Shown one piece after another: positions 43,775 through 56,148 of a stretch of DNA of 64,000 bases. Each line of letters begins with the position of its first letter. Positions within the stretch are counted from its first letter, which is position 1. Location: contig OY757934.1 in NCBI GenBank assembly GCA_963585895.1, positions 34,063,268 through 34,127,267 of the forward strand. Direction: 5' to 3'. This stretch comes from Sepioteuthis lessoniana (lineage: Eukaryota > Mollusca > Cephalopoda > Myopsida > Loliginidae). The position numbers and the translations under genes are program-made. Below the pieces are notes generated by a model that was not told the DNA's origin, searched no databases, and saw only the letters and a program-made list of their open reading frames with translations.

Positions 43775-45221
43775 GCAAGCAGAATAAATGAACCTAAATC
43801 CACAAAAGAATTAATTGGAGGATATGGGGATGTATTCCAAGGAATGGGGAACATTAAAGAACCCAATACAGGAAAAGTCATCGAAGTAGGATTCAAAATG
43901 GAAGCTGGAGTACAATCAATAGTTGAGAAATCCAGACACGTACCATATCAACAAGTGTCCCCACTTAAAAAATGGTTCAAACAAGGAGAAGGAGGTGGTA
44001 TTTTCGAGAAAGTGCCCAGAAATTAAGCCACCACATGGTGTTCACCTTTAGTCGTGCAACTTAAATCATGATATGCGATGAAAGAACGCAACAAACTGGA
44101 ACCAAACATGATACGAGCAAACATAAAGATGAGAATACCGAACCAATATGTAAAAAGAAGTAGGTATGTCCAAGCACCTATCATCAAAGACTTCTCATAC
44201 CATTCTAGGGGATGCAAAGTGTTTCGCAAAATGGACCTGAAAACATGATAGCACCGACTATAGATCAACGAGAAAACCCGAAAATTAGCTCCATTTAGTA
44301 TATTTTGTAGGAAAACTACAGACTTAATCTGGATATTCGTGGCAAAATCATCATTAGATGTATTCGACCGATTAAAGTTCCAAATATTTGGAGACATACT
44401 TCTTTGTATGAACTAATGAGATGACATAATCCAGGAAAAGAGAGGAACACAACTGAACCTTAGAGAAAGTGTTACAGAGAGCCAAGGAATACGGAGTTAA
44501 ATTCAACCGAGAGAAGAATGAATTTGATGGAATAGAAATAACATTTTTTTGGTCATTTTTCATCCAAAGGGCTAAATCCAAATCCTAAGAAGATTGAAGC
44601 TGTAATAAAAACCGAAATCCAATGAAGTTAGAAGCTTTATTGGAATGACAGGATACCTTGACAACCTTATAAAGAATCATGAAACACTGAGTGCACCACT
44701 GAGAAATTTAACTAGGAACAAAACAAAATTCAAAAAGAATAGCAAAGAAAAAGAGACATTTGAAAAATTAAAGTCAGCGATAACCAGTCCTGAAACAATG
44801 GCATATTTTTTGTATCAAAACAAGCAAAGTACGTTAAGGACAGATGCGAGCTTCCACGATGGAATGAGTGCTGTATTATTCGAGAAAGAACCACTAGGAC
44901 AGCGACCGATACACTTCATCAGCAGAAGATTATCGGACACGGAAAAAAATACATCCAAACTGAAAAGATGTGTTTGCTGTAAAATAGTCTGTGACTAGAC
45001 AAAGAAATTATCTGATAGAAGCACCTAAATTCACTATAATAACAGCCCACAAATCTTTGATACCAATATTTAACAAAGTCAAACCTAGACTCCCCCCACG
45101 CATAGAAAACTGGACCATGGAAAGAACAGATTTTGATTTTGAACTTGAATATGAACCAGGAAGAAACGAACTAGATCCATTAGACTATATACCGAGACAC
45201 CAGATATCAAAAAACCATTAA
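43775..45221 (+). pseudogene. Gypsy element 3 pol fragment: RT and RNase H (degenerate)
   Basis: Plus-strand Ty3/gypsy pol of a third family. Finger region: TKELIGGYGDVFQGMGNIKE and SRHVPYQQVSPLKKWFKQGE (43800-44000). Then CSPLVVQL, RANIKMRIPNQYVKRSRYVQ (about 44108-44165) and APIIKDFSY. The catalytic position reads MN**DDII (DD at 44420-44425, two stops just before it). RNase H region 44645-44998: TLRTDASFHDGMSAVLFEKE and PIHFISRRLSDTEK. Then ITAHKSLIPIFNKVKPRLPP, FELEYEPGRNELDPLDY (44991-45221). No LTR, gag or integrase recognised nearby. Confidence 0.82.
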
Positions 45222-46875
45222 CATGAATATAAGGATTATTTTAGTAATGATAATTCAATCACAAGTCTATCACTGTAACCATCTGTTAGTAACACTTGAG
45301 ATATATATTATTTACTTTGTGATACAAAAGACAAAGCAAATGTATGCTCACAATAGCTTAAATAGATGAAAATTCATGGTATAGTTTATCTAACACAGGA
45401 CTACAGGGGTGACACAAATAAGAAAGGTCAAAGGTGCATTCATCTACAGTGAGGACATCACCACACCTTCACAAATAAGTGCACAGTGTGACAACACAAT
45501 TTGATAATAGAAGATTTCTTTTTAAATATGATCATCTCTGTGATATGACTGGCAAAAGATTCTGATATTAAAATAACTAATAAAGAAATTTTTGTCTTAA
45601 TTATATTAGCTCTTAATATTAAATCTCCTAAAAGAAATACATTATTTTACACATTCTAAAATACTCCAAGCATTTTGGATAAAGTTCCTTTCCAGTATTT
45701 AACTTTCTGCATTTTTTCTTTTTTTTTTTTAATGTGTCTGTATGTGTGGAGGGTTTGAAAAATATGATAAAACATTCAACTAAAAATATTAATTGCTGAT
45801 ATTAGACAAAGAGGCCATTTTACTGTAATTACTTGGGAAGTTAATTATTAAAATAGGCAATCCAGGTACTTGCTTGTTCCCTCTTTTCTGGCATATTCTA
45901 TTGTCAGTCAATGACAGATAATAGAACAGAGTTTTAAAAAATTTCCATAAGATTTTTTAAAAAGATCAAATAACATTTACACAGTCTTGGAGTTGCTTAT
46001 CACTTCTTTTGTTGTTATGGTAACACAACATATGTTCACTTCATACAGAGCATGCCACATGTTATAATGGATTTTTTCATAACACAACTCACCCATCCAT
46101 TTATAATGGAATATTTTGGTAATATAGAAGAGTGCTACACATAAAAAATATATGGCTACACATTACATTTTATATTTGAATAATTTGAATAGTCAAAATA
46201 ATCATCATGGTTTCAATTAATTTTTTAATATCTAAAAATGCTTAAAAAAGAAATAAAATAAATTTTTATAAAATTCTGACAGTAGCGTAAAATGCATTTG
46301 AAAAAATTTAAATATTTTTACAAATTTTAAAAATTTAATATGAAAATTAAAATAGACTTGAAATGTCAATAAAAAGATTTAAATGATATAAAATCTCTGA
46401 CAGAGATGAAGGATATTTTTCTGAGTAATAACAAGTGATAAAAATAAACTGTTTACATAAATCAAGTGATGATAGCAATGACTATAGACCAAACTTTACC
46501 AAAATAGATTTAAAGACATTTCAACCTTTGCAACTGTAAAGAAACAAAATTTTGGTATTTTATAAAAAAAACTGCTTGAATAGATAAAATTTCTAATTTT
46601 TTTAAATCAATATACGAAAAAAAAAAAAAAGAGATGAAAATAAAGATAAATTAAAAAAAAAATTGATTTGATTCTTTCCATTTTTTAAATATTTTATTTA
46701 ATACCAGTCATAGCAGAGATGATCATTTGTGTGTGGCGACTAAATCTGGTCAGCGAAGGGTTAATAACTTTGTAATATTTGGGGCAAAGACAGCACCATT
46801 CCTTTTCTGTTTCAAACCTTTACTATTGAAAGCACAGTGAATGTTTTCACAGTTAAGGATATCACAGTTCTTGCT
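45222..46875. other. AT-rich stretch without recognised features
   Basis: Mostly A/T-runs; no gene or repeat family recognised. Confidence 0.45.
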
Positions 46876-46877
46876 TT

Positions 46878-46950
46878 TGGTATGGCTCGACCTGGGATTG
46901 AACTTAGGTCTCCCAGATCATTGGCGAACACTCTACCCACTAGACCAATG
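46878..46950 (-). repeat. SINE family D head fragment, D5
   Basis: Complement of the tRNA-like head only (GGCTCGACCTGGGATTGAAC; CACTCTACCCACTAGACC). Confidence 0.75.
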
Positions 46951-47818
46951 ATGTGTGATATATTTCCTGAAAGTGTATGTGTTCGATTATACTCGGGCTA
47001 TTAAATTTGTATTAAAAAAAAAAATACAGGAAAATACATTAAAAAATTAGCAAGTCGTTATGATTCATACGATGTTAACCCTTAAAAAGGCTGGTTTATA
47101 AAGGCTTCACCATAAAAGTAAGGTAACAAGTTTTGAGGAATTTGAATTCTACTAGCTGTACTCAACTTAAAAATTGACTTTGCATTGATCTCATGGCGAG
47201 TCTTTTGGATAAATACAGTCTTAGATTAATTCAATCTGTTGTCCTTATCTTGGTTGATGGTACACCAGAATTTCGGCTGGTGTACCATCGGGCTTTCTTT
47301 AGGCGCCTGTTACATTCAGTTATGTTCCCAGAATTTCAAACCAAATCCTTTATTCCGTTCATGTGAGTAAACTACCTTCATCAATTGCTCGACATATACG
47401 TAGACTGAACTCACGACCATCTGGTAAATCACATGCTCTTAACCATAGCTTATATTCACGAGGTCATTATCTATAGGAGAGGTTTCTTTTTCCCCGTGTG
47501 TGTTGAAATAAGCGTCATGAAGATGAAGACGTTGTAAATCGTTATAAGCTCCGAGGCGGTGAGTTCACGCTGTAAATCCATTTATTATAATGAATGGATT
47601 TGTTGCGTCAGAATTCGAAATTGAAATAATTAACCTGTTCGACTGAAAGAAATAGAAAGCATTAGGCCATTCTTGAAATGTTTATTTAGTTTTAAGTTGT
47701 TTGCATGACTAGTTTATTCAAGAATGTTTATCATTTTATTAATAGTCTCTTAATTCAGACTACTTAAGAGAGGTAGGAAGTAAATGTGTTTAATCACGGT
47801 TTTAATTAGTTGATTCAG

Positions 47819-47865
<47 letters not shown>

Positions 47866-48660
47866 GTACAATTTAATGGAGACTCAAACTCGGTTAATTT
47901 ATTATGACGACTTAACCGAGTTTGGGTCTTCATTAAATTGTACTATATACGCTCTGAATGTGAATTTTGTTATACCCTAGCGAATAAATAGGGAACTAAC
48001 AATAGCTATACATTGAGCATTCTCATAGATTTATATGATTACCCTCATATATTCTATGTAAAGAATAATCCACACCTACTTCCTTGGACACTGACTGGAT
48101 ATATATATATATATAAGTGTGTGTATACATATTGCGTAAAGTTGTCGAAATAACGGCAGTTTTGACACTCCAGCAAGACGCTTCTTGTATCTTGGCCAAC
48201 TTAGCAGTTCTTGCTTAACGGGATGGATATCTAACTTGCATATTCAGCATTAAAATAAAATTGTGTCAAACGATTCTGATCTTAATAGTGAGCATTTGCA
48301 TTTTTTTAATAATCAAAATGCTTAGTTATTCCAATGAAGTCACTTTTCTGCTCTAAAATATGTAATAGTTATAACTTTTATATCACTATATATATATTGC
48401 TTACTCCCTTTAATATTGATACAAACAATCTATATAAAGAGGAGTAAGCAATTGTTGGCATTTTCTTCAATATATTTTGAAAATCTAATAACTCTAAAAG
48501 GTTTATGTAAGTTTTTTAAATAAAAATTATAATCAAAGTTATCTTATTTTCTTGATTTAATAATCGATTTCTTTATTAAATTTAGAGTTAAAAGTAAATG
48601 TTATTGTTAAAAAAAACAACGAGACACTTTTTCTGCATAACAAAAAGACTTAAAAGGAAA
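46951..48660. other. AT-rich stretch with two hairpins
   Basis: Hairpin 47256-47289 with perfect 13-bp arms (GATGGTACACCAG). Hairpin 47862-47947 with 36-bp arms. (AT)n at 47820-47866. No gene recognised. Confidence 0.5.
47862..47947. repeat. Long inverted repeat (36-bp arms, 14-bp loop)
   Basis: Left arm 47862-47897 and right arm 47912-47947 are complementary with two mismatches (TATAGTACAATTTAATG... / ...CATTAAATTGTACTATA). Abuts an (AT)n tract. Confidence 0.92.
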
Positions 48661-48663
48661 AAT

Positions 48664-48960
48664 TTAGGAGGTGATTGTGATGAAATGGTTTTCATTATAG
48701 AAAATTGAACTCGTAGACCCAAGTTCAAATCCTAGACGAGGCTGTGTGCATTTCACATAGCTTCAATACTTTTGGAAAAGTTATGAATCTAGATATTCTC
48801 CCTCCTGCTACAAGTAAATAGTAGGGTATACTGGGCTTTTTAACCTTGGTTTGGCAACTGAACAAGGAGAAGGGGAACTCAGAATTTAATCCTGTTAAAC
48901 CTCACTTAAGAAATTGACTTCGAGTCGCATCTTGCTCGTGGTGAAGAGGTTGGGTAATAT
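48664..48960 (+). repeat. SINE family C, copy C3
   Basis: GGAGGTGATTGTGATGAAAT head, B box AAGTTCAAATCCTAG, CATTTCACATAGC, central block, and the GGTTGGGTAATATG end. Confidence 0.87.
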
Positions 48961-49358
48961 GTCTAAATGAAAAAATTGAATCTACAACTTAAAAATAAAA
49001 TTTGTGTTTTAATCTTATTTGATGGTAGATAAATTGAAATAATAACTATAGAAATGATTTTTTGTTTTGAATTTTTTTTTTAATTACTGAGGTAATTTAA
49101 AAAAATGTTTTACAATCTTATGAATAATGAAATATAATTGAATAATTACAAAATTTGAATCAAAAAATGCTTTAAAAGACACTTTGCTTTTTATCCTAAA
49201 ATAAAAAATATTGGCTTTATTCAATAGTCTAATTCATACGAATTATAAAAGTAAGGAACACATGGAAATTTACAATTTTCTTTTTATCATTGGAGAGCAA
49301 AATTGGGCTGGAAAGGTAAAATGCTAAAATTTTAATTTAGGCTTTCTAAAAGATTAGA

Positions 49359-49423
49359 GTATTTACAACATCAGCAAAATATAGGATAGTAGGAAAATCC
49401 TAATTTGCTGATGTTGTAAATAC
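49359..49423. repeat. Inverted repeat at the 5' junction of SINE B7
   Basis: Perfect 20-bp arms GTATTTACAACATCAGCAAA (49359-49378) and complement (49404-49423), loop 25 bp. The right arm joins directly to the family B sequence CCGTCGGCTGGGG. Confidence 0.93.
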
Positions 49424-50158
49424 CCGTCGGCTGGGGCTGTAGAATAGACCGACTGCACCTCTGCAGAAGGGTAAGACCCCCACCCCTACAACGAGTATCC
49501 AGTTAATGACACTAAACGTTCTGATGGTGAGGCTCCAGTGATACTAAAGCTTTGAGGAATGTAGAGAACCCCTTCATTGCCATCACTTCCCAGTCCACTG
49601 TGGCCCGGAGTGGAAGCACCTGATAGGGCCCTATATACGAGTTAAATAGAACTAATTTGCGTACTTATGCTAAATTAAATTACTTAAAATAGAACTGTTC
49701 TGATATTCAAACTGCGTACTTATACTAAACTGAATTGTTTGCAATAGAAGTGTTTTTGACATTGAAACTGTACTTACGCTGAACTGAATTGTTTGAATTA
49801 GAACTGTTTGATCAACCTGAATAGCTTGAAATAGAAATGTTTTTGATGATTAAACTGTGTACTCATGCTAAACTGAATTTTTTGAAATAGAACTGATTAT
49901 TCGTATAAAAATGGATTTGGGATTAAATAATCTACAAAGGTTGATATACCATAAAAGCCCATATTATTCTCCCTCCAGCTATGGGTAAATAGTAGGGCAG
50001 ACTAGGTTCTTCAGCCTTGGTGAGGCAACTAGTCTGGGAGAAGGAAAACTCTGAATTCAAACCTGTTAAACTCCGCTTAAAAAATTGACCTTGTGTCATA
50101 TCCTGCCCGAGCGGAGGGGTTGGGTAAATATGATATACCATAAAAGCCAAACAACCAA
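49424..50158 (+). repeat. SINE-like family B, copy B7, with nested SINE C4
   Basis: Family B body from CCGTCGGCTGGGGCTG with internal tandem units. The tail (GGTTGATATACCATAAAAG) is split by a family C SINE, and the post-tail AACAACCAAACAACC resumes after it. Confidence 0.9.
49960..50130 (+). repeat. SINE family C, 5'-truncated copy C4
   Basis: Starts inside the central block (CTCCCTCCAGCTATGGGTAA) and ends GGTTGGGTAAATA. A perfect 18-bp duplication TGATATACCATAAAAGCC flanks it at 49942-49959 and 50131-50148. Confidence 0.95.
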
Positions 50159-51405
50159 ACAACCAAGTACAATCCTTGCTTGTTAGTCATTATACCACAC
50201 GAGGCGTCCAAATAGACATGGACAGTTGATAAAAAAACCTAAGAGTGTCTTAGTTTTTGTTGAGACCAGTTTATCACAAAAATCTAAGTGTGTTGCTTGA
50301 ATAAAAATATCGGTATGAAGTACTTTTTTTTTCTTGGGTTACAGCTAAATACAAACATAACAAGAATTATTGTAATATTGATGTTTGCTTGCACAAACAA
50401 TTAATATCTACCTTTTTTTAATTTCAATCAAATTCATAAAAAGCGAAACTGTGAAAAATGTTGTTCGGCATATATTTACTTTTGATTCATACACTGTGTT
50501 TGGATGTTGGCTACGGATTCATTCTTTTTCTGTTTGTTACGGATCCATTTTTTTCTGTTTGTTACGTATTTATTCTTTTTCTTTAGGCTACGGATCCATT
50601 CTTTCCCTATTCTTTATGGATTTATTCTTTTTTTGTCAATTGGATAATATATTATTAGTTTCATTACAGTCTATCTTCATTGTTAATTAAATCAGTCGTC
50701 ATATGTATATTTTTCTTGTCAAACCTAACGAGAAACATTAGTCTTCCAACGATCTGTCTTTCTTGTTAATCTGATCGTGGGGTATACATCTCTCTGCAGG
50801 GCTTCTCTCTTACGAAAGAAACAACGTAGAAAGACGTATTCACAATCAGTCATCTTGTCAAGATATAATCAGAAAGTTATTTTTTTAAATTTATGATTTC
50901 AGTTAATTTTTCTCTGTAACCAGTACAGTAATTAAAGGTGATATCGTTTTACTCTTTAGCAAACAACCTGTTTATTTATAAAGTCATCTGATTCGACCTT
51001 CAGTTTGAATATCATTTAAGTAGATTTTTACCGACTAGTATTGCTAGGTCAACATCCAACTTTTTGCGGTTTACCCATACTTGGTAGGTAAATTCTTGCT
51101 TTTGACTTCGGAATTGCCTTTCTCCTGGTGTACTTTCTTAACAAAGAGAGATCAAGAAGAATATATAGATTTATACCTTTTCAAAAGACTTGAATGCAAA
51201 GTGAACATAAGTAAGAAACGGAAATCGGCTCTCCGATTTCATTTACACGGGCAATAGTGTACTTTTTGACAAGTAACACGTTTTGTTTTGTGTTACCATT
51301 TTCGTTCTTATGAAAGTTCTTTTACTACTGTACTTTTCGTTCTTATGAAAGTTCTTTTACTACTGTACTGTTTATCATATATAAATATATATTTACCAAT
51401 GAGTT

Positions 51406-51481
<76 letters not shown>

Positions 51482-52040
51482 TATGTTTAAAAGTACATCT
51501 GATGGATCAAAAGAGATTCCTTTTTTTTCCTTTATCATTCTATTCGATCATATTCATTGAAATTCTTTGAACAAACCCAAGACATTTCTTACCAGTGCGT
51601 TCAAAGTTCTGCTTTTATATGCTGCACTGTATTTGCATTTGCCGGCGATTTATTCAGTCCTGGTCAGATGGACATTATAAAAAGTCACTTCTTTACTCAC
51701 ACTCATCGGATGCACTTTGGCTCATGTGATTCTCTCCCTGTCGTGGAAATTTTCAAGGTTGTTATTTAATATGCTGGTCACGAACCTGTTCGCTACAATA
51801 GGGCCTCCGCTTCATTTTATTTCACTTAATTTTATTATCCTTAATTTCTTTGCTATTATCTTTTATTTACGGACATCTATCAATATGTATGAGCGCATGT
51901 GAATATATAATATCAGCGAGTAGCACGAATAGATTTGGACAATTGTTCGAACAAAACCGAAGCACAAAAGAATAGACGTGAATGTCACTGTACAATTGCG
52001 TGGAATACATAACTTTTAATCTGTTAATCTATCCAGAAAG

Positions 52041-52115
<75 letters not shown>

Positions 52116-52690
52116 TATATATATATATATATAAAATGTTTACTCTGGTTGTCATGACAAAAATGGACTCCTTAGCTAATCTTGAAACTTGATATGTGAA
52201 TTTCCTTGACCTTCAGTGCTTTAAGGCATTTGAAATTTGAAGCGCCCGAGACATTTTAGCTCAAAATTGATCATGACTATTTAATTCATTTAGATATCAA
52301 ATAAAATTGCCCTTTATTGAAGTACTCTCTTCGCGGAGTGGAGTTACCTGGAATTTTTAAAGAAAAAATTAATCAGAAATAACATTCTATCTGTAGACGA
52401 CTCGTATAATAAGCAAATCTTAATAGAACTTGAATGAGAATATGAACAGGAGAGACGTCACTATTAGAGCTTCCCCAGCTCTCGAATATGCCCATTATAT
52501 AAGCTTAAAATTATCAGGAAGGTTTAATTCATTTAGAAGATAACTAAAAGCAGTAGTGTCCACAGCAAGAAGTTCACTGGGAAATTTGGGAAGAACATTA
52601 ATAAGTCAGGATCCATTCGTATAGAAATGCGCGCTGTTCATCGCAGAGTGTTGCAATAAAAATGTAGCCAAGTTATTATTGTTATGAATA
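50159..52690. other. AT-rich stretch with minisatellite and microsatellites
   Basis: 50495-50645: degenerate units of 33-38 bp (GGATCCATTCTTT). 51299-51369: 35-bp exact tandem duplication (TTCGTTCTTATGAAAGTTC). 51415-51478: (AT)n(GT)n. 52041-52130: (AC)n(AT)n. No gene recognised. Confidence 0.55.
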
Positions 52691-54440
52691 ATTACGCCAA
52701 TGGGTGACAAAAGGAAAGACCCCCCTGACCCCCCCCAACCCCCCCAGAAGGAACCGCCCCCAACAACTACGGACTTAAAACGTGCCTACCGATTATGTGG
52801 AAAATGCGAACGGCACAAATTAGGGAAGGTATATAAGATTCACAAATAAGCCGCAGACTCTTCCTCGAGGAACAGAAAGGATGCTACTAGTGGATCACAG
52901 ATACAGAAGAGCAATAATACATTGATCAATATGTTCTCTATAAGAGCAAAACGAGACGGAAAATCCTAGCTATGGTATAGATTGACTACAAAAAGGCATA
53001 TGATAAAGTCCCAGCAAAGATGGATAATAGACTGTCTTAAGATGTACAAAATATCCGGTGAAGTCATACCATGGAAAACTGGAACTGGGCTGATAGCTTG
53101 AGCTTAACAGAGGTGAAAATCTAAAGAGGGATCTTCCCGGGAGATGCGATATCACCATTAATATTTGTAATAGCGATGATTCCATTTAATCACATACTTA
53201 GGAAATACACAGGTGGATACAAACTACATAAATCACAAGAAAAAAAATCAACTACCTAATGTACACGGACGGCATTAAATTATTTGCCAAAAATGAGAAA
53301 GAATTGGAAACCTAATATAGGTTGTGAGACAAGACATAGGAATGGTATTTGCCATAGAAAAATGTGCCATGCTAATAATGAAAAGCGGAAAACCACTTTG
53401 GATCGAGGGAATAGAACTATCTAATCAAGCCAAAATCAGAACGCTTGCAGAAAAAGAAGACTTAAATAATTGGGAATATTGGAAGCGGACACTATTAAAC
53501 ATGTGGAGATGGAAGAAAAATTTAAAAAAAGAATACCTCTGGGGAACGAGAAAACTACTTGAAACCTAACTACATAGCAGATATCTTATCAAAGGGATAA
53601 ATACCTTGGCTGTCCCCCTCGTAAGATACTCGGGATAATTCTTAAAGTGAAGAACTTCAACAAATGGATAAAAGAACAAGAAAACTCATGATGATGCATA
53701 AGGCCTTACACCCAAGAGATGATACAGACAGACTGTATGTGCCAAGAAAAGAAGGAGAAAGAGGACTTGTCGGCATTGAAGATAGGGTTGATGCATCGAT
53801 ACAATGACTCAAAGACTACATAAAAAGCGTGGAGGAATACTGATTACAGCCACCAGAAACAATACAGACAACGCGAGAATCAAAGGAACAAAATAAGCAG
53901 AAAACAAAAATGAGAAGAAAAACACTTGAATGGACATTTCAAGTGACAAACAAGCGAAATCTCACACGAGAAATCTTTGAAATGACTAAGAAAGGGAAAC
54001 CTGAAGAGAGAAACTGAATCTCTTCTAATAGTAGCACGAAACAACGCCATTAGGACCAATTATATTGAAGTGAAAATAGATGAGACGAACTTGCCGAATA
54101 GTGAACTTTGCTGTCCCGGCTGATTACAGGGTAAAACTGAAAGAAAGTAAAAAGAAAGATAAATACCAGGACCTTGCTTTGAGAACTGAAAAAACTATAG
54201 AACATGAAAGTGACGGTGATACCAATTGGGGCTCCCGGTACAGTCACCAAAGGATTGATACAGGGACTGGAGGACTTGGAAATAAAAGGAGGAGTGGAGA
54301 TTATCCAAACTCCAGGATTGTTGAAATCGGTCAGAATACTGAGAAGAATCCGGGAGACTTCAGGAGAGTTGCTGTCACTCAAACTCCTGTGGAAGACCAT
54401 CAGTTAACGCTGGTGTGAAAAAAATCTCAAAAGAGTAAGA
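52691..54440 (+). mobile_element. R4-like LINE, copy 2 (degenerate, internally deleted)
   Basis: Homologous to copy 1: CLPIMWKM (about 52780), ILAMV*IDYKKAYDKVP (about 52967-53010), YTDG at 53262-53273 where YxDD is expected (second Asp lost), AIEKCAMLIMKSGKPLW (53350-53400), RTCRIVNFAVPADYRVKLKE (54083-54140) and VTVIPIGAPGTVTKGLIQGL (54207-54270). The zinc knuckle and the RPD part of the endonuclease are deleted near 54085. Many stops. Confidence 0.8.
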
Positions 54441-54561
54441 TAATAATGACATGCAATGTTTCATCTAAAAATGAAAAAATGATATTGGAATTTTGTGCAA
54501 GATGCACAAATTTTTTCGTGAAGTTTTTCTACAGTTAAATCAGGTAGATGTATATCTCTTA

Positions 54562-54799
54562 CCGGGCCATTGGCCTAATGAGTAGAGAGTTTTCTAATGG
54601 TCCGGGAGACCGGGGTTCAATCCCAGGTCAAGTCACATCAAAGACTAAAAAATGGTACTTGATGCCGCCTTGCTTATTGTAAAGGAAGGATCAAGGGTAA
54701 AGTGGAGCATTCCAGGGAATGGTGTAGCGCTTTCTTCTACACCTCGGTGTGGTAGCTATTGAAAAGGGAGCGTTCGAGTCACCCTCGATTTTACTTACT
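54562..54799 (+). repeat. SINE family D, copy D6
   Basis: Head GGGCCATTGGCCTAATGAG with B box GGGGTTCAATCCCAGG, complete body, and 3' end GTCACCCTCGATTTTAC. 11-bp duplication TATATCTCTTA at 54551-54561 and 54800-54810. Confidence 0.93.
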
Positions 54800-56013
54800 T
54801 ATATCTCTTACATTGGTGAAATGACCCAAGAAGGCGATATTTAAAACAAAATGTATTGGAATGAAGACCACGTACTTAATGTTCGAATTTAAAAAAAAAA
54901 TCTATAAAACAAGAAAAATGAAAAAAGAGATAATAGCTCAATAGAATTTTAAAATTTTTTTAAAAATGTTTCCTAAAAGATTTTTTAAAGATGATATAAA
55001 AAGATTCACTATTGTTTTTCCATTTCTGAAGAAATTTTGTTTTCTTCAATGTGGATTTGAAAAATTGCACAAAATGTGCTCTGTGAAAGGCTTGGTCAGC
55101 AACAAAGACTTGTTGAACGTCTGAAGGCTACGAAAAATTCAAAAGATTGTTTGTATGTATTAATTATTTTTTTTTTAAATAACTTTTTCTAGAATGGTTA
55201 AAGAAATCTGATAAACGATGTGTTAAGTGCAATTATTTTTTTTGTTTAATTAAAATAAGGCACCTATTCCTTTCGGTCGAAATTGTCAGAGGAAACACTT
55301 TACTATTTTCATACTGAACAATCAAATTGACATTTTATTTCCTTTTGCTCCACATGTTTCTTGTTGCGTTACCACTGTCTGAAGATTTTAGTATTCACAC
55401 TGTACGAAACCTTTTGTAACAACATTTGATTTAATTTGTGGATATCTTTTAATTAACATTTTAGATTTTTCTATTATCGGTGGATAATAGCAAGTGTTTT
55501 GAAACCTATCTTTTACGGATGATGAGGTTCTACTCTCTTGGATGTTTTTATCTGAATGATTGAGAAGTTCGGTTACTCTCTTTCCTAAGTATATTTGCAA
55601 TAATTATTTACAACAATAGATATTCTGTTTGAATCTGCACTTCAAAAGTCAAAAATATTAGCTATTAAGAGGTGAATAAAATTGTTTTGTGTACATTCAA
55701 AATTGCATTCACAATCACTGAAAAGCCAATTTGTTATACTCTGATTAAAGAGTTTTAAATGCTTTGGGGATTTCTCTAATCTATTATGACATTGTGATTC
55801 AAGTATCTATGTTAACGTTATTTGATACGATGGACAAATTATTATAAGACTTTTCAGTTTATGTTCCACATTTTACTGATACCTTCAAGACTCGTTGAAT
55901 AAAAGTAGATATTATTCACTCAAGTTAAGAAAATTTTACGAGTTGGTAAACGTATTTGTGTGATTAAATATGATTTAAATTTCAAAGAGCATAATTCTGC
56001 GAAATGATGCAGT
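54800..56013. other. AT-rich stretch without recognised features
   Basis: No gene or repeat family recognised. Confidence 0.45.
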
Positions 56014-56110
56014 TAAAAACGTGAAAAATAAAACGGAATATACAATGATTAAAATGGGAGAATCTCCCATTTTAATCATTGTATACTCCGTTTTATTTTT
56101 CGCGTTTTTA
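56014..56110. repeat. 97-bp near-perfect palindrome
   Basis: 48-bp arms (56014-56061 and 56063-56110) around a single central base at 56062, two mismatches. The centre is GGGAGA-A-TCTCCC. Confidence 0.96.
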
Positions 56111-56148
56111 GAAATGATGTCGTCTGTATCAGACGATATCATTTCTAA
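56109..56148. repeat. Second, adjoining short palindrome
   Basis: TAGAAATGAT-TCGTCTG / CAGACGA-ATCATTTCTA, about 18-bp arms with one mismatch, starting where the large palindrome ends. Confidence 0.9.
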
